Counted from the stretch's first letter, positions 24,984 to 33,374 are shown. The stretch: 64,000 bases of DNA from an uncultured Saprospiraceae bacterium (GCA_937951615.1 CALFBH010000031.1:62001-126000); one strand, 5' to 3'. Notes: generated from the letters alone by a model not told the origin. Numbers and translations: made by a program.

Positions 24984-25613
24984 TTACTGCGCTCTATCAT
25001 ACTGACAACAGCCCGGCAAATTATTATACGTTTCCTTATCTGCTTTTGCTGTTTTGGTATCATGCCCAGAGGTCGCAACCGCTTTTTCGACAGCCGCTTT
25101 CGATGTTTGCGTCGCATCAAAAGTAATGCTCACCTGCTGCGTTTCTTTGTCCCAACTGGCTGCTGTAACACCAGTCACGCTGCCTGCTGCTTTTTCTATT
25201 CTGGCCTGACACATACCACAGTTACCCGCTGCAAAAAAGCTAGCTTCTAAAATTTCACTGTCGCTACTGATTTGAGTGGCTTCTGCTAAGGTACTTTCTG
25301 TTGTACCGTCGGCTCTTTCCACCACTACACTAACTGGTGTATAACCCGCTACTTCTACCTGATTTTCTACCTTTTCAACGGTCAATGCTTTTTCAGCCGG
25401 ATAGGTAAAGGTCATCATTCCTGTTTCCATTTCTATGGCTACTTTTTTGATGCCTTTAAACTCTTTGAATTTTTTCTCCAAACCATAGGCACAAAACGGA
25501 CAGCCTAAGCCATCTACCTGTACGCTAAAATTGTCTGTTGTTTTGCTTTGTGCATTTGCTGTGATGGTCATTCCAAAAAGCAATGCGGCTATGATGATGA
25601 TTGAATATTTCAT
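24984..25613 (-). CDS. Exported protein with two heavy-metal-associated (HMA) domains
   Basis: The protein is about 209 residues with a signal peptide (MKYSIIIIAALLFGMTITANAQ). The first HMA domain has DGLGCPFCAYGLEKKF (a CxxC metal site) and the second GNCGMCQARIEKAAG. Short acidic linkers separate them, and a CC pair lies near the end. It probably binds Cu(I) or a similar soft metal in the periplasm and passes it to a partner. I start at ATG 25613 because only there does a signal peptide begin. Neighbours (beta-barrel, HYC_CC_PP, HMA-like regulator) support a copper-handling role. Confidence 0.85.
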   Translation of the reverse strand: MKYSIIIIAALLFGMTITANAQSKTTDNFSVQVDGLGCPFCAYGLEKKFKEFKGIKKVAIEMETGMMTFTYPAEKALTVEKVENQVEVAGYTPVSVVVERADGTTESTLAEATQISSDSEILEASFFAAGNCGMCQARIEKAAGSVTGVTAASWDKETQQVSITFDATQTSKAAVEKAVATSGHDTKTAKADKETYNNLPGCCQYDRAQ

Positions 25614-25646
25614 GTTATTTTTTAATTTAATTTTTAAATTTATAGT

Positions 25647-25709
25647 GTTGTCCTCGACTCCGCTCGGACAACTCATAATTGCAGTTGGTTGAGCGGAGCC
25701 GAAATCAAC
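25647..25709. repeat. Inverted repeat CGACTCCGCTC / GAGCGGAGCCG between cistrons
   Basis: GTTGTCC (25647-25653) pairs with GGACAAC (25666-25672). CGACTCCGCTC (25654-25664) also pairs with GAGCGGAGCCG (25691-25701). It lies between the beta-barrel stop codon, which it reaches within a few bases, and the double-HMA gene. It could act as an attenuator or mRNA-processing site. Confidence 0.5.
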
Positions 25710-25712
25710 TAC

Positions 25713-26492
25713 TTAAAAAACATACCTCGTTCCAAGAAACAAGCTATAATTCCGTTGTGTTTCCTCTGGAGTCGTTTGTACAAGAGGGGCTTGAATAGCG
25801 GCTTCCCAAGTCCACTGCCCTTTAGCGTATTGAATGCCTTGTGCATATAAAAGGGCGTAATCATTCGTTTCAGTAAACCAGCTACTTTGATATTCAAAAT
25901 ACAAATTAATCTGTTTGACTGGATAAGTTGGCTTCAATAAAGGCAATCCGAAACCCAGTTTTTGGCGCAGTTCATCTGTATCAGCATTGGGAACTAAATT
26001 ATACCCCAGTTCATTGGAAATACCGTATTTGATACTTTCATATCCGGCAATCAATCCAACATAACTTTGATAGTGTCCGGTGCTGATGCCGTCGACATCC
26101 AACTTTTTACCTGTGGGCAAAGTCTGGAGTGTTTTTGCGACCATTCTAAACGTTTTACCTGTGTTGTCTTTTCTGTAAAACTGGTATTTGCCCAATAATT
26201 CTATGTCGCCCAAAGTGTTTCCGCTTTCCCCTAAAAGGTCATTTATCGCATAATTCACGTAAGGAATATGCAGCCCAACTAATACATTATTGATTGGCAG
26301 ATAATGCGCCATGAGTGGAACTTTCACAAAAGTGCCTTGCGCTGTATTGCGAATTTCTGTGAGCGTTTTCAGTACAATTGTGCCTTCGCTCAACATAATC
26401 GGCTTATCACCTGTGATGGGTGGCCCTTGTGCGAAAGCAGCTACACTCCATAGGGTGCAGGCAATCATTGTCGCTACAATATATTTTATCAT
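25713..26492 (-). CDS. Putative outer-membrane beta-barrel protein
   Basis: The 259-residue protein has a signal peptide (residues 1-21, AAFAQ). Alternating amphipathic strands follow throughout and it ends in Phe (LFLGTRYVF), the classical last-strand signature of an outer-membrane barrel. Its general pattern resembles small transporter-type barrels often annotated MetA-pathway or DUF-type. Its place inside a metal-handling gene run suggests an outer-membrane role in metal movement, which is inference only. Confidence 0.7.
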   Translation of the reverse strand: MIKYIVATMIACTLWSVAAFAQGPPITGDKPIMLSEGTIVLKTLTEIRNTAQGTFVKVPLMAHYLPINNVLVGLHIPYVNYAINDLLGESGNTLGDIELLGKYQFYRKDNTGKTFRMVAKTLQTLPTGKKLDVDGISTGHYQSYVGLIAGYESIKYGISNELGYNLVPNADTDELRQKLGFGLPLLKPTYPVKQINLYFEYQSSWFTETNDYALLYAQGIQYAKGQWTWEAAIQAPLVQTTPEETQRNYSLFLGTRYVF

Positions 26493-26504
26493 GTTTGCTA
26501 ACTC

Positions 26505-26587
26505 GTACAGGCGGTTTTAACCGCCAAGTGTAGTATTTTATTTTATTTTATACAAATGAGGTTTACGACGGCTAAAGTCGTCGGTAC
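26505..26587. repeat. GTAC-bounded palindromic element, copy 2
   Basis: GTAC (26505-26508) precedes GGCGGTTTTAACCGCC (26510-26525). GACGGCTAAAGTCGTC (26567-26582) precedes GGTAC (26583-26587). The right half matches the element at 15444-15464 almost exactly, and the interior is AT-rich. It fills the spacer between the HYC_CC_PP and beta-barrel genes. Confidence 0.65.
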
Positions 26588-26594
26588 GATTAAG

Positions 26595-27050
26595 CTATAA
26601 AAGGAAGGACTGAATAAGAACAGGAATGTCCCTAATCAGCGGGGGCGGTCTGTAATTTTGAGCATGAAGAGACGTTTTTAAGACTAGTGGCAGATTTCCA
26701 GTATCCACCTGTTTGAGGCTAATCGTACTTAAATCGGAATCCGAATATTCGGTCGTTTGTATTTGTACCAAATCAGCATCTAGGGCTGCATAGATGGATT
26801 CGTTATTACAACAGTCTTTTTTACACTCCTGCGAAGCCATATCAGCTTTTGGTGCATGACAGCTTTTTTTCGCTTTGCTGCAATGCTTCATTTGCGCAAG
26901 CTGATGACAGGATTTGGCTTTGCCAAAGAGGTTGAAGGTTTTTAATTCTCCCTGGCAGTAGTGCATATCAATATTCAGCCCGACTGAGGTGACGAGCATT
27001 AGCATTGCGAGTAGCAAAGCAGTAATTTGATATGTTCTATTTTCTTTCAC
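26595..27050 (-). CDS. HYC_CC_PP family protein
   Basis: The 151-residue protein has an N-terminal membrane segment or signal (ALLLAMLMLVTSVG) and the three family signatures: MHYCQGEL, the twin-cysteine KKDCCNNES and a C-terminal YRPPPL. There are additional Cys and His residues (KSCHQLAQMKHCSKAKKSCH). The family is typical of Bacteroidota metal-resistance neighbourhoods. Cysteine/histidine content suggests soft-metal binding at the envelope (inference). Confidence 0.75.
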   Translation of the reverse strand: MKENRTYQITALLLAMLMLVTSVGLNIDMHYCQGELKTFNLFGKAKSCHQLAQMKHCSKAKKSCHAPKADMASQECKKDCCNNESIYAALDADLVQIQTTEYSDSDLSTISLKQVDTGNLPLVLKTSLHAQNYRPPPLIRDIPVLIQSFLL

Positions 27051-27180
27051 AATACAAATATAGCAATTTTTATGCCGCTATGCTTTACATAATTTTGGAA
27101 AAAGCTTGTATAATTTTTTTCTTGTTCTCTAAGCATATTAAATGATGAAATTATTATTTGAACGTTAAGTTCCCAGACAA

Positions 27181-27271
27181 AATTATCTATAATTTAAGTT
27201 TCGAATAAAAAACTAATTTCCAGTATTTTATGTCGTTTTAAACTTAAACTTAATCTTGTACTTAAACTTAC
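27181..27271. repeat. Composite TTAAGTTT repeat, copy 1
   Basis: AATTATCTATAATTTAAGTT, then GAATAAAAAACTAATT, then CGTTTTAAACTTAAACTT and TACTTAAACTTA occur in this order here and again at 54873-54947. The tract ends at the stop codon of the AraC-type gene. Confidence 0.6.
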
Positions 27272-27276
27272 TTACT

Positions 27277-27840
27277 TCACAATTCGTCTATAGATTTGCG
27301 AGACTGCGTAGTTGTTTTTTTGTATTGAGTGGGAGAAAGTCCGGTTACCTTTTTAAATTGATTGGACAAATGGGCAGTACTGCTATAGTTCAGTTTGAAA
27401 GCAATTTCTGATATGGTCATTTCGTCATAGCTCAACAGTTCTTTCACTTTTTCTATTTTTTGCTGTTGCATGTATTTCTCAATCGTCGTGCCTTCTATTT
27501 TACTGAATGTTTTGCTGAGCTGGGAATAATCTTTATTCAAATGTTCGGACAGCGCAACCGAGAGTTTTCTATTCGAATGATGTTTATCATAATGAACAAA
27601 TTCTATCAAAAAGGTCTTAATGGCATTGACCATTCTATGGTCTTTATCGTCTAATAATTCAAATCCTAATGTTTTCAGTTTCTGGGCTAATTCTTGTTTT
27701 TGGGCTTCGTCAATGGGCATCGCCAGTCCTACTTCACCGAGTCGTATATCGTCAAAAGCAATTTCCATCTCGACAAATACTCCTTTGACGCTGGTAAGGC
27801 ATCGAGGACAAACCATATTTTTTATTTGCAGTTGCGTCAT
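27277..27840 (-). CDS. AraC-type regulator with N-terminal HMA-like metal domain
   Basis: Of 187 residues, 1 to about 65 look like a minimal HMA fold with the CxxC site MVCPRCLTSV. Residues about 85-180 are an AraC-type double helix-turn-helix (MTISEIAFKLNYSSTAHLSNQFKKVTGLSPTQYKK). A metal sensor fused directly to a DNA-binding domain would let copper or another soft metal control transcription. It begins one base after the stop of the BNR lipoprotein gene, so both are probably one operon with the downstream metal genes. Confidence 0.88.
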   Translation of the reverse strand: MTQLQIKNMVCPRCLTSVKGVFVEMEIAFDDIRLGEVGLAMPIDEAQKQELAQKLKTLGFELLDDKDHRMVNAIKTFLIEFVHYDKHHSNRKLSVALSEHLNKDYSQLSKTFSKIEGTTIEKYMQQQKIEKVKELLSYDEMTISEIAFKLNYSSTAHLSNQFKKVTGLSPTQYKKTTTQSRKSIDEL

Positions 27841-27841
27841 T

Positions 27842-29104
27842 TTATAATTTTATCATTGCCGTCTTTACAATTGTCGGGTTATCCACATGCACCCAGGCAA
27901 AAACGATTTTATTTTCATGTCGTACCATTTGCGGGAAACCGCTTTGTCGTCCCGGGTCCGTCGCTGCTACGGTGAAGCTCTCTCCTGTTTTTTCCTTTGC
28001 GCTCACTTTTACAGCTTTAATATCTGCACCGGTTTCACTTTCTTCCAGCCAACTGACGAGGGCTTCTTTATTGGCTAATAAAACGACATCGACTCTGCCC
28101 AATGGCTTGCCTTCATCTATTCTGACTGGTGGCGAGAATGTTGTACCGCTGTCTTCCGAGAAAGCAATTTTGACCTGCGCCTCCTCGCCTGCCATTGTGA
28201 ACCATGCCACAACGACCTGTTTTCCTTTTGCTTTAATGACTGGTCCATTGACCGGACAACCTACAATTTGCCAGTTGTCTTTTGCTACCAAAACAGGTTG
28301 TGTCCATTTATTCCCGACTTGTTGAATAATCGAAATATCTCGTACCTCTTCATCGGAACGGTCACGATAAGCTACGATGACGCCTTGATCAGTTAGCGCA
28401 GCACTCGTTTGGCAACAATCACAAACCTTATTATCCAGCTCGACTTCATCGTATAATTTCCCATTAGAATCGAAAGTTGCTGCTCGTAAAGTCATTGCGC
28501 CATGAGCGCCGTGTCCGTGGTCATCGTGTCCGTGACTATCGTGGTCCTCATGTCCTTCGCCTTTTGTGTTTCTGCCATCCAGCCAAGTAGCAAATATACG
28601 ATTTGCGGAAAGCGGAATCATGCTCACAAAACCATGTTCGGCAGCTATGCCATCTTGATGAGGGATAAAAGATTCGCCCCAACTTGTACCGCCATCCTGC
28701 GATTGCGCAATATGTACATCGTAATCATACGTCCCTCCCGCGCTTTTTTGTAGCCAATGCGCAGCCAGCAAATTATCATCGCCCGCATAAGTTACCAGAG
28801 AAGGAAAATCAGCCCAATTGACAAACCAATCTGTCCCCGTAGCAATCGTTTTGGGAGCAGACCATTGGTCTTTTTCTAAGGTAGAGAATTGTAATGCTGT
28901 TGTGGAATCGTTCAGTTTTTCTACCCAGGACAGATAGACTTCTCCGTTTTCGTTGGTGAATAAGTTTGGCTCGCCGCCGGTTTTGCAGGGCGTGGGGATT
29001 TCTGTGATGGTCTGGCTTGCTACGACTGGATCTTTACTGGTATTTTGACAGGCTATGAAATAGCAGAGGCAAAAGTAGAGGAATAATATCTTATACGGTT
29101 TCAT
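27842..29104 (-). CDS. BNR/sialidase-fold lipoprotein with histidine-rich loop
   Basis: The 420-residue protein has a lipoprotein signal (LCYFIACQNTS). A sialidase-like six-bladed propeller follows with Asp-box-like turns (SQDGGTSWGES, SEDSGTTFSPP). A histidine-rich insertion at about residues 190-215 (EGHEDHDSHGHDDHGHGAHG) is a likely metal-binding loop, and a CDCCQ motif follows at about 240. No sialidase catalytic set is evident. As the first gene of the HMA-AraC operon it is probably a surface metal-binding or sensing protein. Confidence 0.82.
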   Translation of the reverse strand: MKPYKILFLYFCLCYFIACQNTSKDPVVASQTITEIPTPCKTGGEPNLFTNENGEVYLSWVEKLNDSTTALQFSTLEKDQWSAPKTIATGTDWFVNWADFPSLVTYAGDDNLLAAHWLQKSAGGTYDYDVHIAQSQDGGTSWGESFIPHQDGIAAEHGFVSMIPLSANRIFATWLDGRNTKGEGHEDHDSHGHDDHGHGAHGAMTLRAATFDSNGKLYDEVELDNKVCDCCQTSAALTDQGVIVAYRDRSDEEVRDISIIQQVGNKWTQPVLVAKDNWQIVGCPVNGPVIKAKGKQVVVAWFTMAGEEAQVKIAFSEDSGTTFSPPVRIDEGKPLGRVDVVLLANKEALVSWLEESETGADIKAVKVSAKEKTGESFTVAATDPGRQSGFPQMVRHENKIVFAWVHVDNPTIVKTAMIKL

Positions 29105-29136
29105 TTCCTAATGTTTAAATTTTATAGCTGTTTTGT

Positions 29137-29226
29137 CCATAGTCGATGGTCAATAGTCCATAGTTGTCTTGTGTCTTGTCACGAAATAGGTTGACCTAAA
29201 ATACTAAAAAACAGCCATCGACCACC
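29137..29226. repeat. Core-less inverted simple-repeat element E8
   Basis: The left arm 29137-29166 (GTCCATAGTCGATGGTC words) is mirrored by CAGCCATCGACCACC (29212-29226). The spacer contains no CATTTTGC palindrome. It lies between divergent genes. Confidence 0.6.
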
Positions 29227-29251
29227 ACTGCAAACAGTGGTTATTTTTTTC

Positions 29252-29259
29252 TATCTTTG
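29252..29259 (+). promoter_or_regulatory. Bacteroidota -7 box TATCTTTG
   Basis: This exact TAnnTTTG match lies 17 bases upstream of the DUF1801 start codon. The inverted repeat CCACTG-CAAA-CAGTGG (29225-29240) just upstream could be an operator. Confidence 0.5.
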
Positions 29260-29276
29260 AATAAATTCTAATCGAC

Positions 29277-29696
29277 ATGAAGCTAATTAAAAATGCTGAT
29301 ATAGCCGCTGTTTTCAATAATTATCCAGATACCATTTGCGAAAAGCTCTTCTATCTTCGCCAATTAGTATTGGACACCGCATCGGAAACGGAAGGTGTGG
29401 ATGAATTGGAAGAAACCCTGAAGTGGGGCGAACCCAGCTATCTTGCCAAGAAAGGAAGCACGATAAGAGTGGACTGGAAAAAATCAAAACCTGAGCAGTA
29501 CGCGATGTATTTCAAATGTACGAGTCAATTAGTACCCACCTTCAAAGCGGTTTATGGCAACAGGTTTAATTATGAAAAGAACAGGGCTATTGTGTTTAAG
29601 TTGGATGATGATATTCCTGTGGCGGAATTGAAGCATTGTATTGCGTTGGCTCTGACTTATCATCGGGTGAAGCATTTGCCGATGTTGGGGGCGTGA
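29277..29696 (+). CDS. DUF1801 domain protein
   Basis: The 139-residue soluble protein has the DUF1801 (YdhG-like) pattern VDELEETLKWGEPSYLAKKGS and a C-terminal conserved His/Arg helix. The fold is known, but the function is not established. It is a single gene with its own promoter box, followed closely by the kinase-like gene. Confidence 0.85.
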   Translation: MKLIKNADIAAVFNNYPDTICEKLFYLRQLVLDTASETEGVDELEETLKWGEPSYLAKKGSTIRVDWKKSKPEQYAMYFKCTSQLVPTFKAVYGNRFNYEKNRAIVFKLDDDIPVAELKHCIALALTYHRVKHLPMLGA

Positions 29697-29713
29697 TTTT
29701 GTTAGGTTTTTTG

Positions 29714-29721
29714 TATATTTG
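29714..29721 (+). promoter_or_regulatory. Bacteroidota -7 box TATATTTG
   Basis: This exact TAnnTTTG match lies 28 bases upstream of the kinase-like gene. It suggests the gene is transcribed separately from DUF1801. Confidence 0.5.
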
Positions 29722-29749
29722 AAGAAACAACAAACCCATCTCAAGCATT

Positions 29750-30274
29750 ATGACCAAACGCCATCCGCTTACTTTATCATCGGGAGATAATAATATTGTT
29801 ATCGCGCTCAATGACAATGAAGCTGGCAAGTTGTTCACAAATAATACCCGTTCTGATATAGGCTCGGAAGCGGAGAAAATGAAGATAGCTAATACCATCA
29901 ACGGTCTAATCGTCAAATTTATTCGCCTTGATGTCAATGAAGAAATGAATGCAGATATGCTGGTGATGGAGCGTTTGTATCCGCTGGACTATCGGGCTTA
30001 CGAGTCTCAAAAACGGCTGTTGTGGTTTGATGTTTTTGAAGATGAAATAGAACAATTGCATCAGGCAGGTTTTGCACATCGCGACCTTCGTCGTCCTTCT
30101 GATATGCCTGGTTTGCGTTATGATAATATTTTCCTTACGGAAAAAGGATTGCGTCTGATTGATGTGGGTATTTCAGCTTTGAAAACGCAAGTTGGAGAGC
30201 GACTTTTTGAGCGTTTTATTGAACAGGAGAAAAAGGAGATGGAAGAATTTAGGGACTTTTTTCTGAATCGCTAA
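29750..30274 (+). CDS. Small protein-kinase-like protein
   Basis: The 174-residue protein carries the catalytic-loop pattern HRDLRRPSDMPGLRYDNIF (HRD, then Asn) and a metal-binding DVG in place of DFG (LRLIDVGISAL). The N-lobe is very short and no glycine-rich loop is obvious. It resembles compact or RIO-like atypical kinases, so activity is uncertain. No sensor or transmembrane domain is present. The next gene is an Uma2 protein in the same direction. Confidence 0.6.
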   Translation: MTKRHPLTLSSGDNNIVIALNDNEAGKLFTNNTRSDIGSEAEKMKIANTINGLIVKFIRLDVNEEMNADMLVMERLYPLDYRAYESQKRLLWFDVFEDEIEQLHQAGFAHRDLRRPSDMPGLRYDNIFLTEKGLRLIDVGISALKTQVGERLFERFIEQEKKEMEEFRDFFLNR

Positions 30275-30318
30275 CTCAACAGATTTTATGTCTTTTTGGA
30301 AAACCATACACAAGAAAT

Positions 30319-30891
30319 ATGGAAGCAAAGAAACTGAATAATTTATCTATACAAGAATACACCAGTCTTGAAACAAGTACGGACACTAAATACGAATACC
30401 ATGATGGTACTGTATTCGCTATGGCAGGCGGCACACTTAATCATGGTTTGATTTGTGGAAATATTTTTGGTGAGATGAGAAGTCAGTTGCGAAATAAGCA
30501 ACAAAATTGTACGGTAATGAATAGCGAAATCAAGCTACATATTGCATCAAAAAATGCCTTTTTATATCCTGATGCGATGGTGATTTGTGGAGAAATTGAA
30601 AAATCAGATAAAGAGTTGAATGCCGTGACCAATCCCATTGTCATTATAGAGGTCTTGTCGAAAAGTACAGAAAGTTATGATAGAGGCGATAAATTTTACC
30701 TATACCGCCAATTGAAAAGTTTGCAGGAATATATTCTGATTAATCAGAAAAAAGCCCTCGTCGAAGTCTATAAACGAGAAGCAGATTTATGGAAAATTAC
30801 TCGATTTTCTGGATTGGATGACCTATTGCTAATTGATGCTTTGGGTATTTCTGTTGATTTGAAGGAGATTTATCAAAATGTGGTCTTTTAG
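30319..30891 (+). CDS. Uma2 family endonuclease-like protein
   Basis: Of 190 residues, the Uma2/DUF820 PD-(D/E)xK-type fold has YEYHDGTVFAMAGGTLNHG at about 25-45, YPDAMVIC at about 95 and IVIIEVLSKSTESYDRGDKF at about 112-130. The acidic residues plus IEVLSKST form the predicted nuclease site. The family is abundant in cyanobacteria and Bacteroidota with no settled role. It is usually a stand-alone gene, as here. Confidence 0.88.
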   Translation: MEAKKLNNLSIQEYTSLETSTDTKYEYHDGTVFAMAGGTLNHGLICGNIFGEMRSQLRNKQQNCTVMNSEIKLHIASKNAFLYPDAMVICGEIEKSDKELNAVTNPIVIIEVLSKSTESYDRGDKFYLYRQLKSLQEYILINQKKALVEVYKREADLWKITRFSGLDDLLLIDALGISVDLKEIYQNVVF

Positions 30892-30928
30892 TCTGGACTT
30901 CTATATTCCCACATCAATATTCCAGCTA

Positions 30929-30962
30929 CAAAAAAGCCCACACAAACCAAGTTCATGTGGAC
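30929..30962 (-). terminator. Rho-independent terminator for the ACAD-SCP2 gene
   Basis: Read on the minus strand, CCACA pairs with TGTGG around TGAACTTGGTTTG, followed by GCTTTTTTG. The plus-strand copy of the stem is followed by ACTTTATA and could also serve the Uma2 gene. Confidence 0.55.
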
Positions 30963-30982
30963 TTTATATCTTATAGAAAACA

Positions 30983-31018
30983 GCCCATCGTCCATGGACT
31001 ATCGACTATCGACCAATC
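30983..31018. repeat. GTCGATAG-type arm ending at the ACAD-SCP2 stop codon
   Basis: CAGCCCATCGTCCATGGAC and following words form a single right-type arm whose last base is immediately before the stop codon of the minus-strand gene. No left partner or palindrome core lies nearby. Confidence 0.6.
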
Positions 31019-32536
31019 TTATCCAAACAAAGACTGCAATTTCATAGCAACACCCATGTCGCCATCAATTTTCACCTTGCCAGACATAACGGCTGACATT
31101 GGATTCAACTCACCGCTGGTCATAGCCATAAAATCTTCTTGAGAAACGTTGAGCGTACAATCTGCATCGTTATCTTCCTGAGAAATTGTATTAGCATCGC
31201 CTGTACCATCAATGTAGATACATTGGTCGCCCATGTTGATTTTCAGGGTTTTGCCCAATGCAGGTACTGCGGAGGCTTTTGCTTCTACTCCACTTAAAAT
31301 AGCTTCAAAACTCATGTTATTATCGTGTTTATGATTAGAAATGTTATTTTTTTGTCCTGTCGTAGCTGATCCTGATGCGGCAGAATTATAAGATACGTCA
31401 TCAATCACCATTTTGGCAATAATTTCCCGCATAATCTCTGAAGTACCACCACCAATTGTACCAATCCGGCTGTCACGAAACATTCTCGCGATTTTAAATT
31501 CTTCCATATAACCGTAGCCACCAAAAAATTGTAGGCACTGATACATCACTTTATCTGATAATTCAGTGGCCAGCAATTTAGCCATCGACGATTCTTTAAC
31601 GGCATATTTGCCATCATTGTTCAATCGGCAACAATATAATACAAATTGCTTAGTTGCTTCAATTTCAGATGCCAATTGTGCAATGCGATGCCGTAAAACC
31701 TGAAATTTATTGATCGGACGACCAAAAGCGGAGCGTTCTGACATATATTGCAAAGTGTATTCCAGTGCGCTTTCGCAGGCTGCAAAACCACCTATCGCTC
31801 CCACCAATCTTTCTAATTGCAAGCCGCCCATCAGGTAATAAAAGCCCTGTCCTTCCTCACCAACAAGATTTTCTATTGGGACTTTTACATTATCGAAAGC
31901 CAGTTCTGCGGTATCAGAAGCATGCCAACCGAGTTTTTTGAGCTTGGTTGCAGAAACACCTTCCGTATTTCGGTCAATCACCAGCAAACTGACACCTGCG
32001 GGTCCTGCGTCTGGATCTGTTTTTACTACCGTGACAATAAAATCGCCATACACCGCATTTGTGATAAACGTTTTTGAACCATTCACCACATAATAATCGC
32101 CTTCGCGAATAGCCGTTGTTTGTATATTTTGCACATCAGACCCAGCCCCTGGCTCGGTAATCCCAATGCAGCTAATCAATTCGCCCGAAATGATGCCTGG
32201 CAAATATTTTTGCTTTAATTTTTCAGAACCATATTTTAAAATATAAGGCCCTGACATATACTGAACGACCAATTGGGTAATCATAAATCCTCCTGAAAAA
32301 ACCTTGGCTATTTCTTCGCAAAAAACGACATCGTAGAAGAAGTCGAGCTCCATCCCGCCGTAGTCCGTTGGATAAGCTAAACCCAAAAAACCCATATCCC
32401 CCATTTTTTTCCAGATGGATTTGGGGATACGTCGATTTTCTTCCCATTCGTCAATATACGGTACGACTTCTTTTTGTAAAAATGCCCGTAAACTGCTGCG
32501 AAACATCTCGTGTTCTTCTGTGAAATAATAGCTCAT
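31019..32536 (-). CDS. Acyl-CoA dehydrogenase fused to an SCP2 lipid-binding domain
   Basis: The protein is about 505 residues. Residues 1-380 are a complete FAD-dependent acyl-CoA dehydrogenase: CIGITEPGAGSDVQNIQTTA, the FAD site FITNAVYGDF, and the C-terminal QFFGGYGYMEEFKIAR and GTIGGGTSEIMRE. A linker of about 25 residues leads to MSFEAILSGVEAKA, where an SCP2 sterol-carrier domain begins (about 407-505, ending GDMGVAMKLQSLFG). The linker and internal Met suggest a former separate SCP2 gene. I start at MSYYFTEEHEMF (32536) because upstream codons lie in a simple repeat. Confidence 0.88.
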   Translation of the reverse strand: MSYYFTEEHEMFRSSLRAFLQKEVVPYIDEWEENRRIPKSIWKKMGDMGFLGLAYPTDYGGMELDFFYDVVFCEEIAKVFSGGFMITQLVVQYMSGPYILKYGSEKLKQKYLPGIISGELISCIGITEPGAGSDVQNIQTTAIREGDYYVVNGSKTFITNAVYGDFIVTVVKTDPDAGPAGVSLLVIDRNTEGVSATKLKKLGWHASDTAELAFDNVKVPIENLVGEEGQGFYYLMGGLQLERLVGAIGGFAACESALEYTLQYMSERSAFGRPINKFQVLRHRIAQLASEIEATKQFVLYCCRLNNDGKYAVKESSMAKLLATELSDKVMYQCLQFFGGYGYMEEFKIARMFRDSRIGTIGGGTSEIMREIIAKMVIDDVSYNSAASGSATTGQKNNISNHKHDNNMSFEAILSGVEAKASAVPALGKTLKINMGDQCIYIDGTGDANTISQEDNDADCTLNVSQEDFMAMTSGELNPMSAVMSGKVKIDGDMGVAMKLQSLFG

Positions 32537-32539
32537 GTT

Positions 32540-32636
32540 TTGAGTTGATTGTGTGTATTGAGTAATTGAGTTGATTGGGTGTATTGAGTGATTGAGTGTA
32601 CTGAGTAATTTAAACTTATTCTTAAACTTAAACTTA
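32540..32636. repeat. ATTGAGT and TTAAGTTT simple-repeat arms
   Basis: GAGTTGATTGTGTGTATTGAG words run from just upstream of the ACAD-SCP2 start, then change into TTAAACTTATTCTTAAACTT. The latter reaches the stop codon of the SGNH gene, where minus-strand TAA is the first word of TAAGTTTAAGTTTAAG. Confidence 0.65.
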
Positions 32637-33371
32637 TCTAAAGTCGTGTTCATCTACCAATTGTTGTAAGAAATCGGCATCTTGTTGTAACATAAACATC
32701 AGGTAAAGTTTCTCTCCGTGTAGGTCTTTTGTCGTCAGTCTGATAGGCATATCTGCGGTATTTTTTCTTGTAAAATATTTATAGAAAGCCAGTCCGAGCA
32801 GATAAGTGCCATTTGCTGAGGGATGTTTATCATCAAAAAATAATTCCAAATCTGGTCGCCATTTTCTTGCTTCCGCAAACAGTGGTCCTGCCGGTACGTA
32901 ATCCGACTTGCTTGTTTTGGCAAGTTGCTGGTACATTTTGGTAATGGTGCTTTGCATCAGCGGGTTGGATTTGTATGCCCAGGTCATCATAAAAACAGGC
33001 TCGGCTCCATGCTTGCGGACCAGTTGGGCAAACTTTTCACCATATTCCATAAAACTTTCAGGCGTGTCAATCGAACTTAGACTGTGGTTATTGAACACTA
33101 CATAATCCCAGTCCTGGTTTTCAATTAGAGTTCTGGTGATCGTTCCTTTTTCACTTTTCCAGTGTTGCTCCAGATTCGACCCACCGACTGTCGATTGTCT
33201 GGTTTCAATGGCGACATCCTGTGAGGCTGCCATAGCAGAAACAACCTGCGGCAGATTATAAAAATAGGTAAAACTATTGCCCACGAAAAGTACTCGCGTC
33301 GTGTCCTGCTGCGCAAAAGCGGAACAGCAAAACAAGAGTGCCAAGCTAAGAATAAGCGTATGTATTTTCAT
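32634..33371 (-). CDS. Exported SGNH/GDSL-type hydrolase
   Basis: The 245-residue protein has a signal peptide (residues 1-20, CCSAFAQ). Block I is VLFVGNSFTYFYNLP with Ser as nucleophile, block III-like is VVFNNHSLSS, and the catalytic dyad is DDKHPSANGTYL near the C-terminus. The family hydrolyses esters of carbohydrates or lipids, and the substrate is unknown. Its stop codon coincides with the beginning of a TTAAGTTT repeat. It lies within the acyl-CoA cluster, but its signal peptide means it acts outside the cytoplasm. Confidence 0.82.
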   Translation of the reverse strand: MKIHTLILSLALLFCCSAFAQQDTTRVLFVGNSFTYFYNLPQVVSAMAASQDVAIETRQSTVGGSNLEQHWKSEKGTITRTLIENQDWDYVVFNNHSLSSIDTPESFMEYGEKFAQLVRKHGAEPVFMMTWAYKSNPLMQSTITKMYQQLAKTSKSDYVPAGPLFAEARKWRPDLELFFDDKHPSANGTYLLGLAFYKYFTRKNTADMPIRLTTKDLHGEKLYLMFMLQQDADFLQQLVDEHDFR

Positions 33372-33374
33372 TAT

